Assembly (NCBI RefSeq): GCF_050749815.1
Contig: NZ_CP192735.1
Span: forward strand, 2,542,001-2,606,000
Direction: 5' to 3'
Origin: Dyella_A sp050749815
GTDB taxonomy: Bacteria; Pseudomonadota; Gammaproteobacteria; Xanthomonadales; Rhodanobacteraceae
Length of the DNA: 64,000 nt
This document shows, one piece after another, positions 38,773 to 47,439 of the stretch. The notes beneath the pieces are model-generated. The model was not told the DNA's origin and made no database searches. It saw only the letters and a list, made by a program, of their open reading frames with translations. A program made the position numbers and the translations under genes. How positions within the stretch are numbered: the stretch's first letter is position 1; the number at the start of each line of letters is the position of its first letter.

Positions 38773-39702
38773 TCAGCGGTGGTTGCGGACGTAGGCCAGC
38801 GGATTGACCACGCGGCCCTTGTACCAGACCTCGAAATGGACGTGCGAGCCGGTGGAGCGGCCGGTGGAACCGGCGTCGGCAATGACGTCACCCACCCGCA
38901 CGCGCTGGCCGGGGTGGGCAATCAGCTTGCTGTTGTGCGCGTAGCGCGTCATGTAACCGTTGCCGTGGTCGATCTCGATGACGTCGCCATAGCCGCTGCG
39001 GATGCCGGCGAAGGTGACCATGCCTTCGGCCACCGCATGCACCGGCGTGCCCAGCGGGGTGGCGATATCGATGCCGGTATGCCGCGCGGCGTGGCCGCTG
39101 AACGGGTCCGGACGACCCCCGAAGTAAGAAGAGATATAACCCTGCACCGGCATGCCGGTAGGCTTAAGGTTGGACTCGATGCGCGCGTCCATCAGCAGGC
39201 TCTGCAGCGCGGTGAGCTGGGCCTGCTGACCATCGAACTGCGTGGCCAGCTGGCTGATGCTGCTTTCCAGGTTCTGCGGCAGCGTATAGGCCGCGCCGCT
39301 GGTGTCTTCGACACCGCCCACGGGCGGTGCCTGGTCGAAATCGAACTCGCCATCGTCGAGCTTGCCCATCTGGGCCAGCCGCTCACCGAGCGCATTGAGC
39401 CGCGTGGATTGGGCCTGCAGCTGCCCGAGCTTCACTGCCAGGGCGTCGAGATTGCGCTGCGCATCCTGCTTCACCGCGCCCAGCTTGGCGTCCTGCGCGT
39501 CGATCTTGTGCTGCAGCTCGCTGATCTGGGAGAGCGCCCGGTCCCGCGGGCTGGCCACCGTGAGCGCCACTGCCGCACCGAGCGCCATGCAACCGGCCAC
39601 TGCCACCACCCCCAGGGTTGCGATCCGCCAACGCATACGCCGACAGGCGAGATCGAGGGTCTTGGGCACCTTCTTGGTGCGGGACACGAGTATGATTTGC
39701 AT
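38773..39702 (-). CDS. M23-family (LytM-type) metallopeptidase
   Basis: The 309-residue protein has one N-terminal membrane helix (IATLGVVAVAGCMALGAAVAL) and then a periplasmic coiled coil (about 60-120, ISELQHKIDAQDAKLGAVKQ). The C-terminal M23 domain keeps the zinc ligands in HTGIDIATPLGTPV and HVHFEVW. With both motifs intact it is probably an active peptidoglycan endopeptidase rather than an EnvC/NlpD-type activator. I chose the ATG at 39702; its start is only 28 nt from the divergent dciA-like start. The open frame runs further upstream without conserved sequence. Neighbouring secA and the dcw cluster fit a wall-growth role. Confidence 0.92.
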   Translation of the reverse strand: MQIILVSRTKKVPKTLDLACRRMRWRIATLGVVAVAGCMALGAAVALTVASPRDRALSQISELQHKIDAQDAKLGAVKQDAQRNLDALAVKLGQLQAQSTRLNALGERLAQMGKLDDGEFDFDQAPPVGGVEDTSGAAYTLPQNLESSISQLATQFDGQQAQLTALQSLLMDARIESNLKPTGMPVQGYISSYFGGRPDPFSGHAARHTGIDIATPLGTPVHAVAEGMVTFAGIRSGYGDVIEIDHGNGYMTRYAHNSKLIAHPGQRVRVGDVIADAGSTGRSTGSHVHFEVWYKGRVVNPLAYVRNHR

Positions 39703-39730
39703 GCTTTTCCACGTTGAAGAAGTCGGCACC

Positions 39731-40192
39731 ATGCAGCGCGCCGGTCCACCCATCCCTCGCCGCTCCGGACACGGGCTCAAGCCCCTGGCCGAATGTGGCG
39801 CGTTTGCCCGACTCGCCACCAAGGCTGCCGAGCTGGATGCGCTGGATCGTGCCCTGCGCCAGACGTTGCCGACATCGCTGCGCGACCAGGTGCGTTTCGC
39901 ACATGCGCGCGGCGACCGCCTCGTCTTTCTGGCGTCCTCCCCGGCCTGGGCTTCCCGCTTGCGCCTGATGCAGACGCAGCTTCTCGCCACCGCACGTGCC
40001 CTTGGCACCTGCGCCAGTTCAGTCACCGTGAAAGTGGCCCCCCAACCGCCGGCCGCAACGGAGCCGGATCGGTCAAAACCGCTTTCGCCTGCTGCAGCCG
40101 TACATCTCAAGGCGGCTGCAGTGTCAGTCACAGACCCCGAACTGCGGGCACTGTTCCTGGAGCTGGCGTCCCTCGCCGAAACTGCTGATTGA
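39731..40192 (+). CDS. dciA: DUF721 protein, DciA-like helicase-loader candidate
   Basis: The 153-residue protein matches DUF721 (DciA), the ancestral loader of the DnaB replicative helicase in bacteria that lack DnaC or DnaI. The domain covers about residues 20-110: LDALDRALRQTLPTSLRDQVRFA, DRLVFLASSPAWASRLRLMQ and QLLATARALG. The pattern of a charged helix followed by LVFLASSPAWASRLR is characteristic. The rest is a proline/alanine-rich linker and a short helix. It is divergent from the M23 gene. The helicase-loader role is from family knowledge; the alignment was not run. Confidence 0.7.
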   Translation: MQRAGPPIPRRSGHGLKPLAECGAFARLATKAAELDALDRALRQTLPTSLRDQVRFAHARGDRLVFLASSPAWASRLRLMQTQLLATARALGTCASSVTVKVAPQPPAATEPDRSKPLSPAAAVHLKAAAVSVTDPELRALFLELASLAETAD

Positions 40193-40369
40193 GACCCCTG
40201 TCGACCGCAGTAGACGACTGCCGCTGCGGCCTCCCAACGGCGCCCGGGGTGCCGCAATTTCCGCCGGAAGCGTCCGGCGAGGCTGGGTTTATAACACGAG
40301 GGCATGAGCCCCTGACAAGTCCACGTGTCCGTGGCGTGAAGCAATCGTGGACAACTGCGTGAACTTCGC

Positions 40370-40406
40370 CACAAAACAAAACGGCCACGCTGCGAGGCGT
40401 GGCCGT
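40370..40406 (-). terminator. lpxC terminator
   Basis: Read on the minus strand, a 10-bp stem ACGGCCACGC / GCGTGGCCGT (40381-40390 and 40397-40406) with a 6-nt loop is followed by the T-rich run TTTGTTTTGT. It lies 35 nt downstream of the lpxC stop. Confidence 0.85.
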
Positions 40407-40440
40407 AATGTTTGTGCGAGCTGCCGGTCGTGCGGGGCGG

Positions 40441-41355
40441 TCAGATCGCCTGCGCCGGATGGGCGTAGGAGATCGGCGCGGTAGCCGGATCGTCCTCGTA
40501 GACCACCTCTTCCCAGGCATCCGGCTGGGCGATCAGCGTGCGCAGCAGCTTGTTGTTGAGCTCGTGGCCGGACTTGTGCGCGTGGTAGGCGCCGACCAGG
40601 CTGTGACCGAGCAGGTACAGGTCGCCGATCGCATCGAGGATCTTGTGCTTGACGAACTCGTCTTCGTAGCGGAGGCCGTCCTCGTTGAGCACGCGGTAGT
40701 CGTCGAGCACCACAGCGTTGTCCATCGAGCCGCCGAGCGCCAGGTTGTGCTCGCGCAGCATCTCGATGTCGCGCATGAAGCCGAACGTACGCGCGCGGCT
40801 CACTTCCTTGACGAACGAGGTCGTGGAGAAATCGATCTCCGCCCGCGAGGTGCGCTTGTTGATGATCGGGTGGTTGAACTCGATCGAGAAACCCACCTTG
40901 AAGCCCTCGAACGGCTCGAAGCTGGCCCACTTGTCGCCTTCCTGCACCTTCACCGGCTTCTTGATGCGGATGAAGCGCTTGGCCACCGGCTGCTCTTCGA
41001 TGCCGGCGGACTGCAGCAGGAACACGAACGGACCGGCACTGCCATCCATGATCGGCACTTCCGGCGCCGACAGGTCGACATAGGCGTTGTCGATGCCCAG
41101 ACCGGCCATCGCCGAGAGCAGATGCTCCACCGTCGAGACGCGGACGTCGCCGTTGACCAGGGTGGTGGACAGACGCGTATCGCCCACGCAGTCCGGGCGC
41201 GCGTGGATGTCGACCGGCGGATTGAGGTCGGTGCGACGAAACACGATGCCGGTGTTGGGTGCTGCCGGGCGCAGGGTCATGTAGACCTTGTCGCCGGTGT
41301 GCAAGCCCACGCCGGTCGCGCGGATGATGTTCTTGAGCGTACGCTGCTTGATCAT
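40441..41355 (-). CDS. lpxC: UDP-3-O-acyl-N-acetylglucosamine deacetylase
   Basis: The 304-residue zinc enzyme catalyses the committed step of lipid A synthesis. It starts MIKQRTLKNIIRATGVGLH, typical of the family. Zinc ligands are visible in VSTVEHLLSAMAG and KHKILDAIGDLYLLGH, and the catalytic His lies in SGHELNNKL. Length is normal. The gene follows ftsZ on the same strand but after a gap of about 390 nt that contains the ftsZ terminator and a separate lpxC promoter, so it is probably its own transcription unit. In E. coli LpxC turnover is controlled by FtsH; that cannot be read here. Confidence 0.97.
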   Translation of the reverse strand: MIKQRTLKNIIRATGVGLHTGDKVYMTLRPAAPNTGIVFRRTDLNPPVDIHARPDCVGDTRLSTTLVNGDVRVSTVEHLLSAMAGLGIDNAYVDLSAPEVPIMDGSAGPFVFLLQSAGIEEQPVAKRFIRIKKPVKVQEGDKWASFEPFEGFKVGFSIEFNHPIINKRTSRAEIDFSTTSFVKEVSRARTFGFMRDIEMLREHNLALGGSMDNAVVLDDYRVLNEDGLRYEDEFVKHKILDAIGDLYLLGHSLVGAYHAHKSGHELNNKLLRTLIAQPDAWEEVVYEDDPATAPISYAHPAQAI

Positions 41356-41397
41356 TTTTTAGGGTACCCGTGGACGGCAGCAGCCAGATTGGTCGGT

Positions 41398-41426
41398 GAT
41401 GCTAACACAGTCTTAACCTCAGACAA
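41398..41426 (-). promoter_or_regulatory. Predicted lpxC promoter
   Basis: On the minus strand the AT-rich patch upstream of lpxC contains TTGTCT (-35), a 16-nt spacer and TAGCAT (-10), about 45 nt before the start codon. Matches are moderate. Confidence 0.45.
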
Positions 41427-41537
41427 TAGCAAACCGGACCGTACAGTCTTTAGCCCGCCTTCATGCTTCGGAGCGCCCCGCGATCCCGCCAAGCGGAGTG
41501 GAGCATTTCCAAATCATGCACTTACGAAAACAGAAAA

Positions 41538-41571
41538 CCTCCTGGCCGGGGACGGGAGTCCGGCCAGGAGG
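41538..41571 (-). terminator. ftsZ terminator
   Basis: A perfect 12-bp stem CCTCCTGGCCGG / CCGGCCAGGAGG with a 10-nt loop is followed, on the minus strand, by TTTTCTGTTTTC. It lies about 175 nt past the ftsZ stop. The rest of the ftsZ-lpxC gap (41356-41747) holds the lpxC promoter and nothing else I recognise. Confidence 0.82.
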
Positions 41572-41747
41572 CGCGCCGCGGGTCATCCGGACACGTAGCT
41601 TTGCTAGCGCCTTCACATTTGCGAGGGCTTCCATGACACGCACAGGCGGCGGACCGGCCCCCGAAAGGAACACAGCCTTGCAGGCACCACCGAAGTCATT
41701 AAGACCGACCTATGACCCGATGGTTCCTGCCTGCCGCCCAACGCCGG

Positions 41748-42926
41748 TCAATCCGCCTGTCGACGCAGGAAGGCGGGGATGTCGAGATAGTCGAAGCTCG
41801 AATCCGCTGCCTTGGCCGGGGCGCTTTCATGGCGGCTGGTGCTGACGACATCTGGCTGGGCGTAGTCCACCACCTCGTTGCCGGTACCGGTGCGCAGCAC
41901 CACCGGACGCGGGCGCTGGCGCATCTCCACCTGCTGGGTCTGCACCGGACGCACCGGCTGGCGCACGTTCGCGCGGTTGAGGCCCGTGGCCACCACCGTG
42001 ACGCGCACGTCGTCCTGCATCTCCGGATCGAGCGAGGTGCCGATCACCACGGTAGCATCCTCGGACGCGAAATCGTGGATCACGCGGCCGATCTCGTCGA
42101 ACTCGCGCATGGTGAGGTTCGGGCCAGCGGTGACGTTGACCAGGATGCCGCAGGCGCCGTTGAGGTTCACGTCCTCCAGCAGCGGGTTGTTGATTGCCGC
42201 CTCGGCCGCCGCCTGGGCGCGGTCGTCGCCGCGGGCAGTGCCCGAACCCATCATGGCCATGCCCATCTCGGACATCACCGTGCGCACGTCGGCGAAGTCG
42301 ACGTTGATCAGGCCCGGCGAGGTGATGAGGTCGGCAATGCCCTGCACGGCGCCCTGCAGCACGTCGTTGGCAGCCTTGAACGCGTTCAGCAGGGTGACCT
42401 CGCGACCGAGCACCGAGAGCAGCTTCTCGTTCGGCACGGTGATCAGCGAGTCGACGTGCTGGCTGAGGTCCTCGATGCCCTTCAGCGCAACCTGCATGCG
42501 GCGACGGCCTTCGAACGGGAACGGCTTGGTCACCACCGCCACGGTCAGGATGCCCTTCTCCTTGGCCAGCTGCGCCACCACCGGTGCGGCGCCGGTGCCG
42601 GTGCCACCGCCCATACCGGCGGTGATGAACACCATGTCGGCGCCCTCGAGCATTTCCTCGATGCGCTCGCGGTCTTCCAGCGCGGCCTGACGGCCCACTT
42701 CCGGGTTGGCACCTGCACCCAGGCCCTTGGTGACGTTGGCGCCGAGCTGCAGGTGGGTGCGCGAACCGCAGCTCTTCATGGCCTGCGCGTCGGTGTTGGC
42801 GACGACGAACTCGACGCCTTCGATGTTGGCATTGAGCATGTGCGCCACGGCGTTGCCGCCGCCGCCGCCCACGCCGATGACCTTGATGACTGCGTTGGGG
42901 GTCAATTTATCGATCAGTTCAAACAT
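41748..42926 (-). CDS. ftsZ: Cell-division GTPase FtsZ
   Basis: The 392-residue tubulin homologue polymerises into the Z ring. It contains the GTP-binding signature GMGGGTGTGAAP (about 104-115), IKVIGVGGGGGNAV near the start, and the T7 catalytic loop LINVDFADVRTVM. After a variable linker of about 60 residues the C-terminal partner-binding peptide DYLDIPAFLRR is intact. The ATG has a GGAGG ribosome site. The 119-nt gap to ftsA may hold an extra ftsZ promoter, but I see no clear one. It is the last gene of the dcw run. Confidence 0.98.
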   Translation of the reverse strand: MFELIDKLTPNAVIKVIGVGGGGGNAVAHMLNANIEGVEFVVANTDAQAMKSCGSRTHLQLGANVTKGLGAGANPEVGRQAALEDRERIEEMLEGADMVFITAGMGGGTGTGAAPVVAQLAKEKGILTVAVVTKPFPFEGRRRMQVALKGIEDLSQHVDSLITVPNEKLLSVLGREVTLLNAFKAANDVLQGAVQGIADLITSPGLINVDFADVRTVMSEMGMAMMGSGTARGDDRAQAAAEAAINNPLLEDVNLNGACGILVNVTAGPNLTMREFDEIGRVIHDFASEDATVVIGTSLDPEMQDDVRVTVVATGLNRANVRQPVRPVQTQQVEMRQRPRPVVLRTGTGNEVVDYAQPDVVSTSRHESAPAKAADSSFDYLDIPAFLRRQAD

Positions 42927-43045
42927 TTCCCGTCCTCCATAGAGCTTTAGTTGTCGTTGTAACCGCGGCGGATGACTCCTGTCGGGCCGTGGTGGTGGGC
43001 GTTTCCCTTCGCCCGTGGCAGCGCTTCCGGCGCCGCCAAATGCAT

Positions 43046-44278
43046 TCAGAAATTCTTCTTGAACCAGCCGCGCAGCTTGTCCAGCGGGCCGCCGATGGCG
43101 CCGCCCACCGGGCCGCCGTGACGCACGCCGCCGCTGCGCGCGCCGTGCAGCAACAGGCCCACGCCGGTGGAATGCAGCGGGTTGGACATCACCTCGCCCA
43201 GCCCGCTGACGTGCTGCGGCACGCCCACCCGCACCATCTTGTGGAACAGCTCCTCGGCCAGTTCGAGCGCGCCCTCCATGCGCGCGGCACCGCCGGTGAG
43301 CACGATGCCGGCGGCGATCAGGCTGTCGTAGCCGGAACGGCGCAGCTCGTCCTGCACCATCTCGAAGATTTCCTCGTAGCGCGCCTGCACGCTCTGCGCG
43401 AGCGACTGCCGTGCCAGCCGCCGCGGCGGCCGATCACCCACGCTGGGCACCTGGATGGTTTCATCCGCATGCGCGAGCTGCGCCAGCGCACAGGCGTACT
43501 TGATCTTGATCTCCTCGGCGTGCGCAGTCGGTGTATGCACGCCGTAGGCGATATCGTTGGTGACCTGATCGCCGCCCACCGGCAGCGACTTGGTGTAGCG
43601 GATCGCGCCCTGCGTATAGATGGCGATATCGGTGGTGCCCGCGCCGATGTCGACCAGGCACACGCCCAGCTCGCGCTCGTCGTCGGTCAGCACCGACTTG
43701 CTGCTGGCCACCGCCGAGGGCACCAACTCGTCCACCGACAGGCCGCAGCGCTGGATGCACTTGGTGATGTTCTGCACCGCCGCGGCCGCGCCGGTCACCA
43801 GATGCACCGAAGCCTCCAGGCGCACGCCGCTCATGCCGACCGGCGAGCGGATGCCGTCCTGGCCGTCGATGCGGTATTCCTGCGACTCCTTGTAGAGCAC
43901 CTTGCGGTCGGCCGGGATCGCCACGGCGCTGGCCGCCTCCAGCACCTGGTCGAGATCGCCCGGGGTGACCTCGCGATCGCGGATCGCCGCGGTGCCGTGC
44001 GAGTTGCGCGTTTCCAGGTGGCTGCCGGAGATCGACGCGAACACCGAACGGATGTCGCAGCCGGCCATCAGCTCGGCCTCCTCGACCGCGCGCTGGATCG
44101 AATGCACGGTCGACTCGATGTCCACCACCGAACCACGCTTCAGGCCGCGCGAGACATGCGAGCCGATGCCGATCACCTCGATCGGCTCGCCCGGCTCGTA
44201 CTCGCCGACGATCGCCACCACCTTGGAGGTGCCGATATCCAGTCCGACGACCAGCTGCTTGTCGTTACGCGTCTTCAT
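43046..44278 (-). CDS. ftsA: Cell-division actin homologue FtsA
   Basis: The 410-residue ATPase tethers FtsZ to the membrane and recruits later division proteins. Actin-fold motifs are present (VVGLDIGTSKVVAIVG; LVDIGAGTTDIAIY; GIVLTGGAARMEG), and subdomain 1C is in its usual place (about 85-165). The C-terminus ends in the amphipathic membrane-targeting helix LDKLRGWFKKNF. ftsQ lies 28 nt upstream and ftsZ 119 nt downstream, as in the standard cluster. Confidence 0.98.
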   Translation of the reverse strand: MKTRNDKQLVVGLDIGTSKVVAIVGEYEPGEPIEVIGIGSHVSRGLKRGSVVDIESTVHSIQRAVEEAELMAGCDIRSVFASISGSHLETRNSHGTAAIRDREVTPGDLDQVLEAASAVAIPADRKVLYKESQEYRIDGQDGIRSPVGMSGVRLEASVHLVTGAAAAVQNITKCIQRCGLSVDELVPSAVASSKSVLTDDERELGVCLVDIGAGTTDIAIYTQGAIRYTKSLPVGGDQVTNDIAYGVHTPTAHAEEIKIKYACALAQLAHADETIQVPSVGDRPPRRLARQSLAQSVQARYEEIFEMVQDELRRSGYDSLIAAGIVLTGGAARMEGALELAEELFHKMVRVGVPQHVSGLGEVMSNPLHSTGVGLLLHGARSGGVRHGGPVGGAIGGPLDKLRGWFKKNF

Positions 44279-44306
44279 AGGCCGGACTCAATGGGGCAGT
44301 TCGTCG

Positions 44307-45044
44307 TCATGTGCGGGGCACACCTGTTTCGTTGGCGGCGCCGGTGGCCGGGGGCCAGCGCACGGCGAAACCGTTGGTGTAACGAAGATCGGCATAGGCG
44401 AAGCCGGTGGCGTGACCCGCCACGACCTGCGGATAGACATCGAGGAAGCGGCGCAGCCGGCGAGCCGCCTGCTCGCGGTCGCCCAGCACGATCTGCGCGC
44501 CGTCGGCGGTCGCCAGGCTCCAGCTGCCGCGCTCGGTGAGCGCCACGCCGGTGATCTGCAGATGGGTGCCGCCGAAGGCCTTGCGGGTATCGGCGTAGAA
44601 GCTCACCACTTCCGCCAGCCGGTCATCCGGCCCGTGCAGGCTGGGCAGGCTGGTGTCGAGCTCGCTGGGCGGCACGTCGAACACCTGGCCCTGACGGCTG
44701 ATCAGCTGCTTGTCGTTCCAGCGCGCGAAGGGCTGGCGTTCGTAGATGCGCAACAGCAAGGTGTCCGGCCAGCGCTTGCTGGCCTCCACCGACTCCACCC
44801 ACGGCAGCGCCGCGACCGCTTTCTGCACCGCGTCCAGGTCGAGCGCGAAGAAGCCGCGCCCCAGGCGCGGCCGCACGATGTCGCGGATCTGCTCGGCCTT
44901 CACGTGGTGGAACTCGGCCTGCACGGTGAGCTTGGTCACCGGCCAGCGGTCGGCCGCAAACCAGCCGCGCAGCACGCCGACCACCGGCAGCACCACCAGG
45001 GCGATGGCCAGGCACCAGGCGACGAGGCGGATGGCTCCCCTCAT
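44307..45044 (-). CDS. ftsQ: Cell-division protein FtsQ
   Basis: The 245-residue bitopic protein links early and late divisome parts by binding FtsB/FtsL. One N-terminal membrane helix (LVAWCLAIALVVLPVVGVL) is followed by the POTRA domain (WPVTKLTVQAEFHHVKAEQIRDIV, about 34-105) and the beta domain (RIYERQPFARWND). Its start overlaps the ddlB stop by 4 nt. Confidence 0.95.
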   Translation of the reverse strand: MRGAIRLVAWCLAIALVVLPVVGVLRGWFAADRWPVTKLTVQAEFHHVKAEQIRDIVRPRLGRGFFALDLDAVQKAVAALPWVESVEASKRWPDTLLLRIYERQPFARWNDKQLISRQGQVFDVPPSELDTSLPSLHGPDDRLAEVVSFYADTRKAFGGTHLQITGVALTERGSWSLATADGAQIVLGDREQAARRLRRFLDVYPQVVAGHATGFAYADLRYTNGFAVRWPPATGAANETGVPRT

Positions 45045-46003
45045 GGGCGCCCTCCGGCAATCCCGCGGTCTTTGTCAAAGCTGGTTTCCAGCACGCGCCA
45101 GCACAGCTCCTCGTAGGAGATGCCGGCCGCCGCGGCAGCCTTGGGCACCAGCGAATGCGAGGTCATGCCCGGCGCCGTGTTCACTTCCAGCAGCCAGTTG
45201 TGGCCGGTGCGGTCGCGCATCACGTCGACGCGGCCCCAGCCGCTGCAACCGAGCGCATCGAACGCCTGCAGCGACAGCGCACGCAGTTTGGCCTCGGCGT
45301 CACCCTCCAGCCCGGGGCAGAGGTAGCGCGTGTCCTCGGCGATGTACTTGGCGTTGTAGTCGTAGAACGCGCCCTTGGGCACGATGTGGATGCTCGGCAG
45401 CACCTCGCGCCCGAGAATCGCCACGGTCAGCTCGTCGCCTTCGATGAGCGTCTCCATCAGCAGGTCGCCCGGATACTTCGCCGCCAGCTCCACCGCCGCG
45501 TCGAGATCCTTCTCCTCGAACACGCGCGTCACGCCGACGCTGGAGCCCTCGCAGGCCGGCTTCACGATCAGCGGAAAGCCGATCTCGCGCGCGGCCGCAT
45601 GCACGTCGGCGCCGCGCGGCAGGGCCACGAACTTCGGCGTGGGCAAGCCCAGCGACTGCCACACGCGCTTGGAGCGCGTCTTGTCCATCGACAGCGCCGA
45701 GCCGAGCACGCCCGAGCCGGTGTACGGCACGTTGAGCGACTCCAGCGCGCCCTGCAGCACGCCGTCCTCGCCACCGCCGTGCTGGCCGTGCAGGATGTTG
45801 AACACGCGCGCGAAATGGCCGGCACGCAGCGCATCGAGCAGAGCCGGAATGCCATCGATGGCGTGCGCGTCCACACCGCGCGCCTTGAGCGCAGCCAGCA
45901 CGTTGCGACCGGAGTCGAGCGACACCTCGCGCTCGGCGGAGCTGCCGCCCATCACCACGGCGACGCGTCCGAACTGGGCCGGGTCGTTGATCTTGCTCAT
46001 CAC
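45041..46003 (-). CDS. ddlB: D-alanine-D-alanine ligase
   Basis: The 320-residue ATP-grasp enzyme makes the D-Ala-D-Ala dipeptide used by MurF. Key stretches: GRVAVVMGGSSAEREVSLDSG, HGGGGEDGVLQGALE-like region (HGQHGGGEDGV), VKPACEGSSVGVTRV and LLEVNTAPGMTSHSLVPKAA. Two start codons abut: GTG at 46003 and ATG at 46000; the GTG has the better spacing (7 nt) from the AGGA ribosome site. Both overlap the murC stop. Confidence 0.97.
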   Translation of the reverse strand: MMSKINDPAQFGRVAVVMGGSSAEREVSLDSGRNVLAALKARGVDAHAIDGIPALLDALRAGHFARVFNILHGQHGGGEDGVLQGALESLNVPYTGSGVLGSALSMDKTRSKRVWQSLGLPTPKFVALPRGADVHAAAREIGFPLIVKPACEGSSVGVTRVFEEKDLDAAVELAAKYPGDLLMETLIEGDELTVAILGREVLPSIHIVPKGAFYDYNAKYIAEDTRYLCPGLEGDAEAKLRALSLQAFDALGCSGWGRVDVMRDRTGHNWLLEVNTAPGMTSHSLVPKAAAAAGISYEELCWRVLETSFDKDRGIAGGRP

Positions 46004-47439
46004 TTGGTCGTCCTCAGGCTGCCCAACTGCGCCAGTTCCAGTGCCGCGGCACCGATGTCGCCCGCGCCCAGCAGCAGCACCAGGTCGCCGTCGCGCAGCA
46101 GCGTCGGCAGGGTTTCCTTGAAATCGCGCGGATGCTCGACCAGCACCGGATCGACCTTGCCGCGAGCACGCACGGCGCGCGCCAGCGCGCGGCCGTCGGC
46201 GCCGGCGATCGGCGCCTCGCCCGCCGGATAGACCTCGGTCAGCAGCAGCACGTCCGCCTCGGCCAGCACGTTGGCGAAGTCGTCGAGCAGGTCGCGGGTG
46301 CGGCTGTAGCGGTGCGGCTGGAATCCCACCACCAGGCGGCGCTCCGGCCAGCCGCCGCGCGCCGCGGCGAACACCGCGGCCAGTTCGCGCGGGTGGTGAC
46401 CGTAGTCATCGATCAGCAGCGCGGTGCCGCGATCGAGTTGCAGCTCGCCACGCGCATGGAAGCGCCGGCCGACACCCTGGAAACCGGCCAGCGCGCGGCC
46501 GATCGCCTCGGCCTCCACGCCCAGCTGCCAGCCGATCGCAGCGGCGGCCAGCGCGTTGAGCACGTTGTGCTTGCCAGGCAGGTTGAGTTGCACCGGCAGC
46601 GCCTCGGCACGACCCGGTAGTACCAGATCGAAGTACATGGTGAAGCCGCGCTGGGTGACGTTGGTGGCGCGCACGTCGGCATCGCTGCGCTCGATGCCGT
46701 AGGTCATGATGCGGCGCGAGGTATCGCGCGCCAGCTCGGCTACTTCGGCATCGTCCACGCACAGCACGGCCAGTCCGTAGAACGGCAGGCGATGCAGGAA
46801 GTCGGAGAACGCCTTCTTCACCTCGGCGAAATCACCGTGATAGTTCTCCAGGTGATCGGCGTCGATGTTGGTGATCGCGGCGATCACCGGCGACAACAGC
46901 AGGAACGAGCCGTCCGACTCGTCCGCCTCGGCCACCAGGTACTGCCCGGTGCCCAGGCGCGCATTGGCGCCGGCCGCGTTGAGCTGACCACCGATGACGA
47001 ACGTGGGGTCGTAATTGGCCTCGGCCAGCACGCTGGCCACCAGGCTGGTGGTGGTGGTCTTGCCGTGGGTGCCGGCGATCGCGATGCCGCGACGGAAGCG
47101 CATCAGCTCGCCCAGCATCTCCGCCCGCGGAATCACCGGGATGCGCGCTTCGCGTGCGGCCACCAGCTCGGGATTGTCGGCACGGATCGCACTGGAGGTG
47201 ACCACCACGTCGGCGTCGCCGACGTGCGCGGCCTCGTGGCCGATGCGCACCTCGATGCCCAGGCCCGCCAGGCGCTGTGCCGTGGCCGAGTTGGACTTGT
47301 CCGAGCCGGACACGGCGTAGCCGAGGTTGTGCAGCACCTCGGCAATGCCGCTCATGCCGACGCCGCCGATGCCGATGAAATGCACCCGGCGGAAGGTGCT
47401 CATCAGGTCTTCGTGCTGCAGCAGGCGACGCGGCGTCAT
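46000..47439 (-). CDS. murC: UDP-N-acetylmuramate-L-alanine ligase
   Basis: The 479-residue ligase adds L-Ala to UDP-MurNAc, the first peptide step. It shows VHFIGIGGVGMSGIAEVL, the ATP loop IAGTHGKTTTTSLVA, and the C-terminal DDYGHHPRELAAV and GFQPHRYSRTRDL. The start at 47439 has a strong GGAGG site seven bases upstream and overlaps the murG stop (ATGA), so the 12-residue extension before MSTFRRV is probably real. murB is not in this cluster. Confidence 0.97.
   Translation of the reverse strand: MTPRRLLQHEDLMSTFRRVHFIGIGGVGMSGIAEVLHNLGYAVSGSDKSNSATAQRLAGLGIEVRIGHEAAHVGDADVVVTSSAIRADNPELVAAREARIPVIPRAEMLGELMRFRRGIAIAGTHGKTTTTSLVASVLAEANYDPTFVIGGQLNAAGANARLGTGQYLVAEADESDGSFLLLSPVIAAITNIDADHLENYHGDFAEVKKAFSDFLHRLPFYGLAVLCVDDAEVAELARDTSRRIMTYGIERSDADVRATNVTQRGFTMYFDLVLPGRAEALPVQLNLPGKHNVLNALAAAAIGWQLGVEAEAIGRALAGFQGVGRRFHARGELQLDRGTALLIDDYGHHPRELAAVFAAARGGWPERRLVVGFQPHRYSRTRDLLDDFANVLAEADVLLLTEVYPAGEAPIAGADGRALARAVRARGKVDPVLVEHPRDFKETLPTLLRDGDLVLLLGAGDIGAAALELAQLGSLRTTK

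Noticed and set aside
41461..41673. Minus-strand ORF of 70 codons between lpxC and ftsZ
   Set aside because: It runs through the ftsZ terminator hairpin, has no ribosome site and no recognisable domain.
45105..45122. CTCC-TCGTA-GGAG-like palindrome resembling a REP head
   Set aside because: It is a short match within conserved ddlB coding sequence and lacks the REP hairpin.
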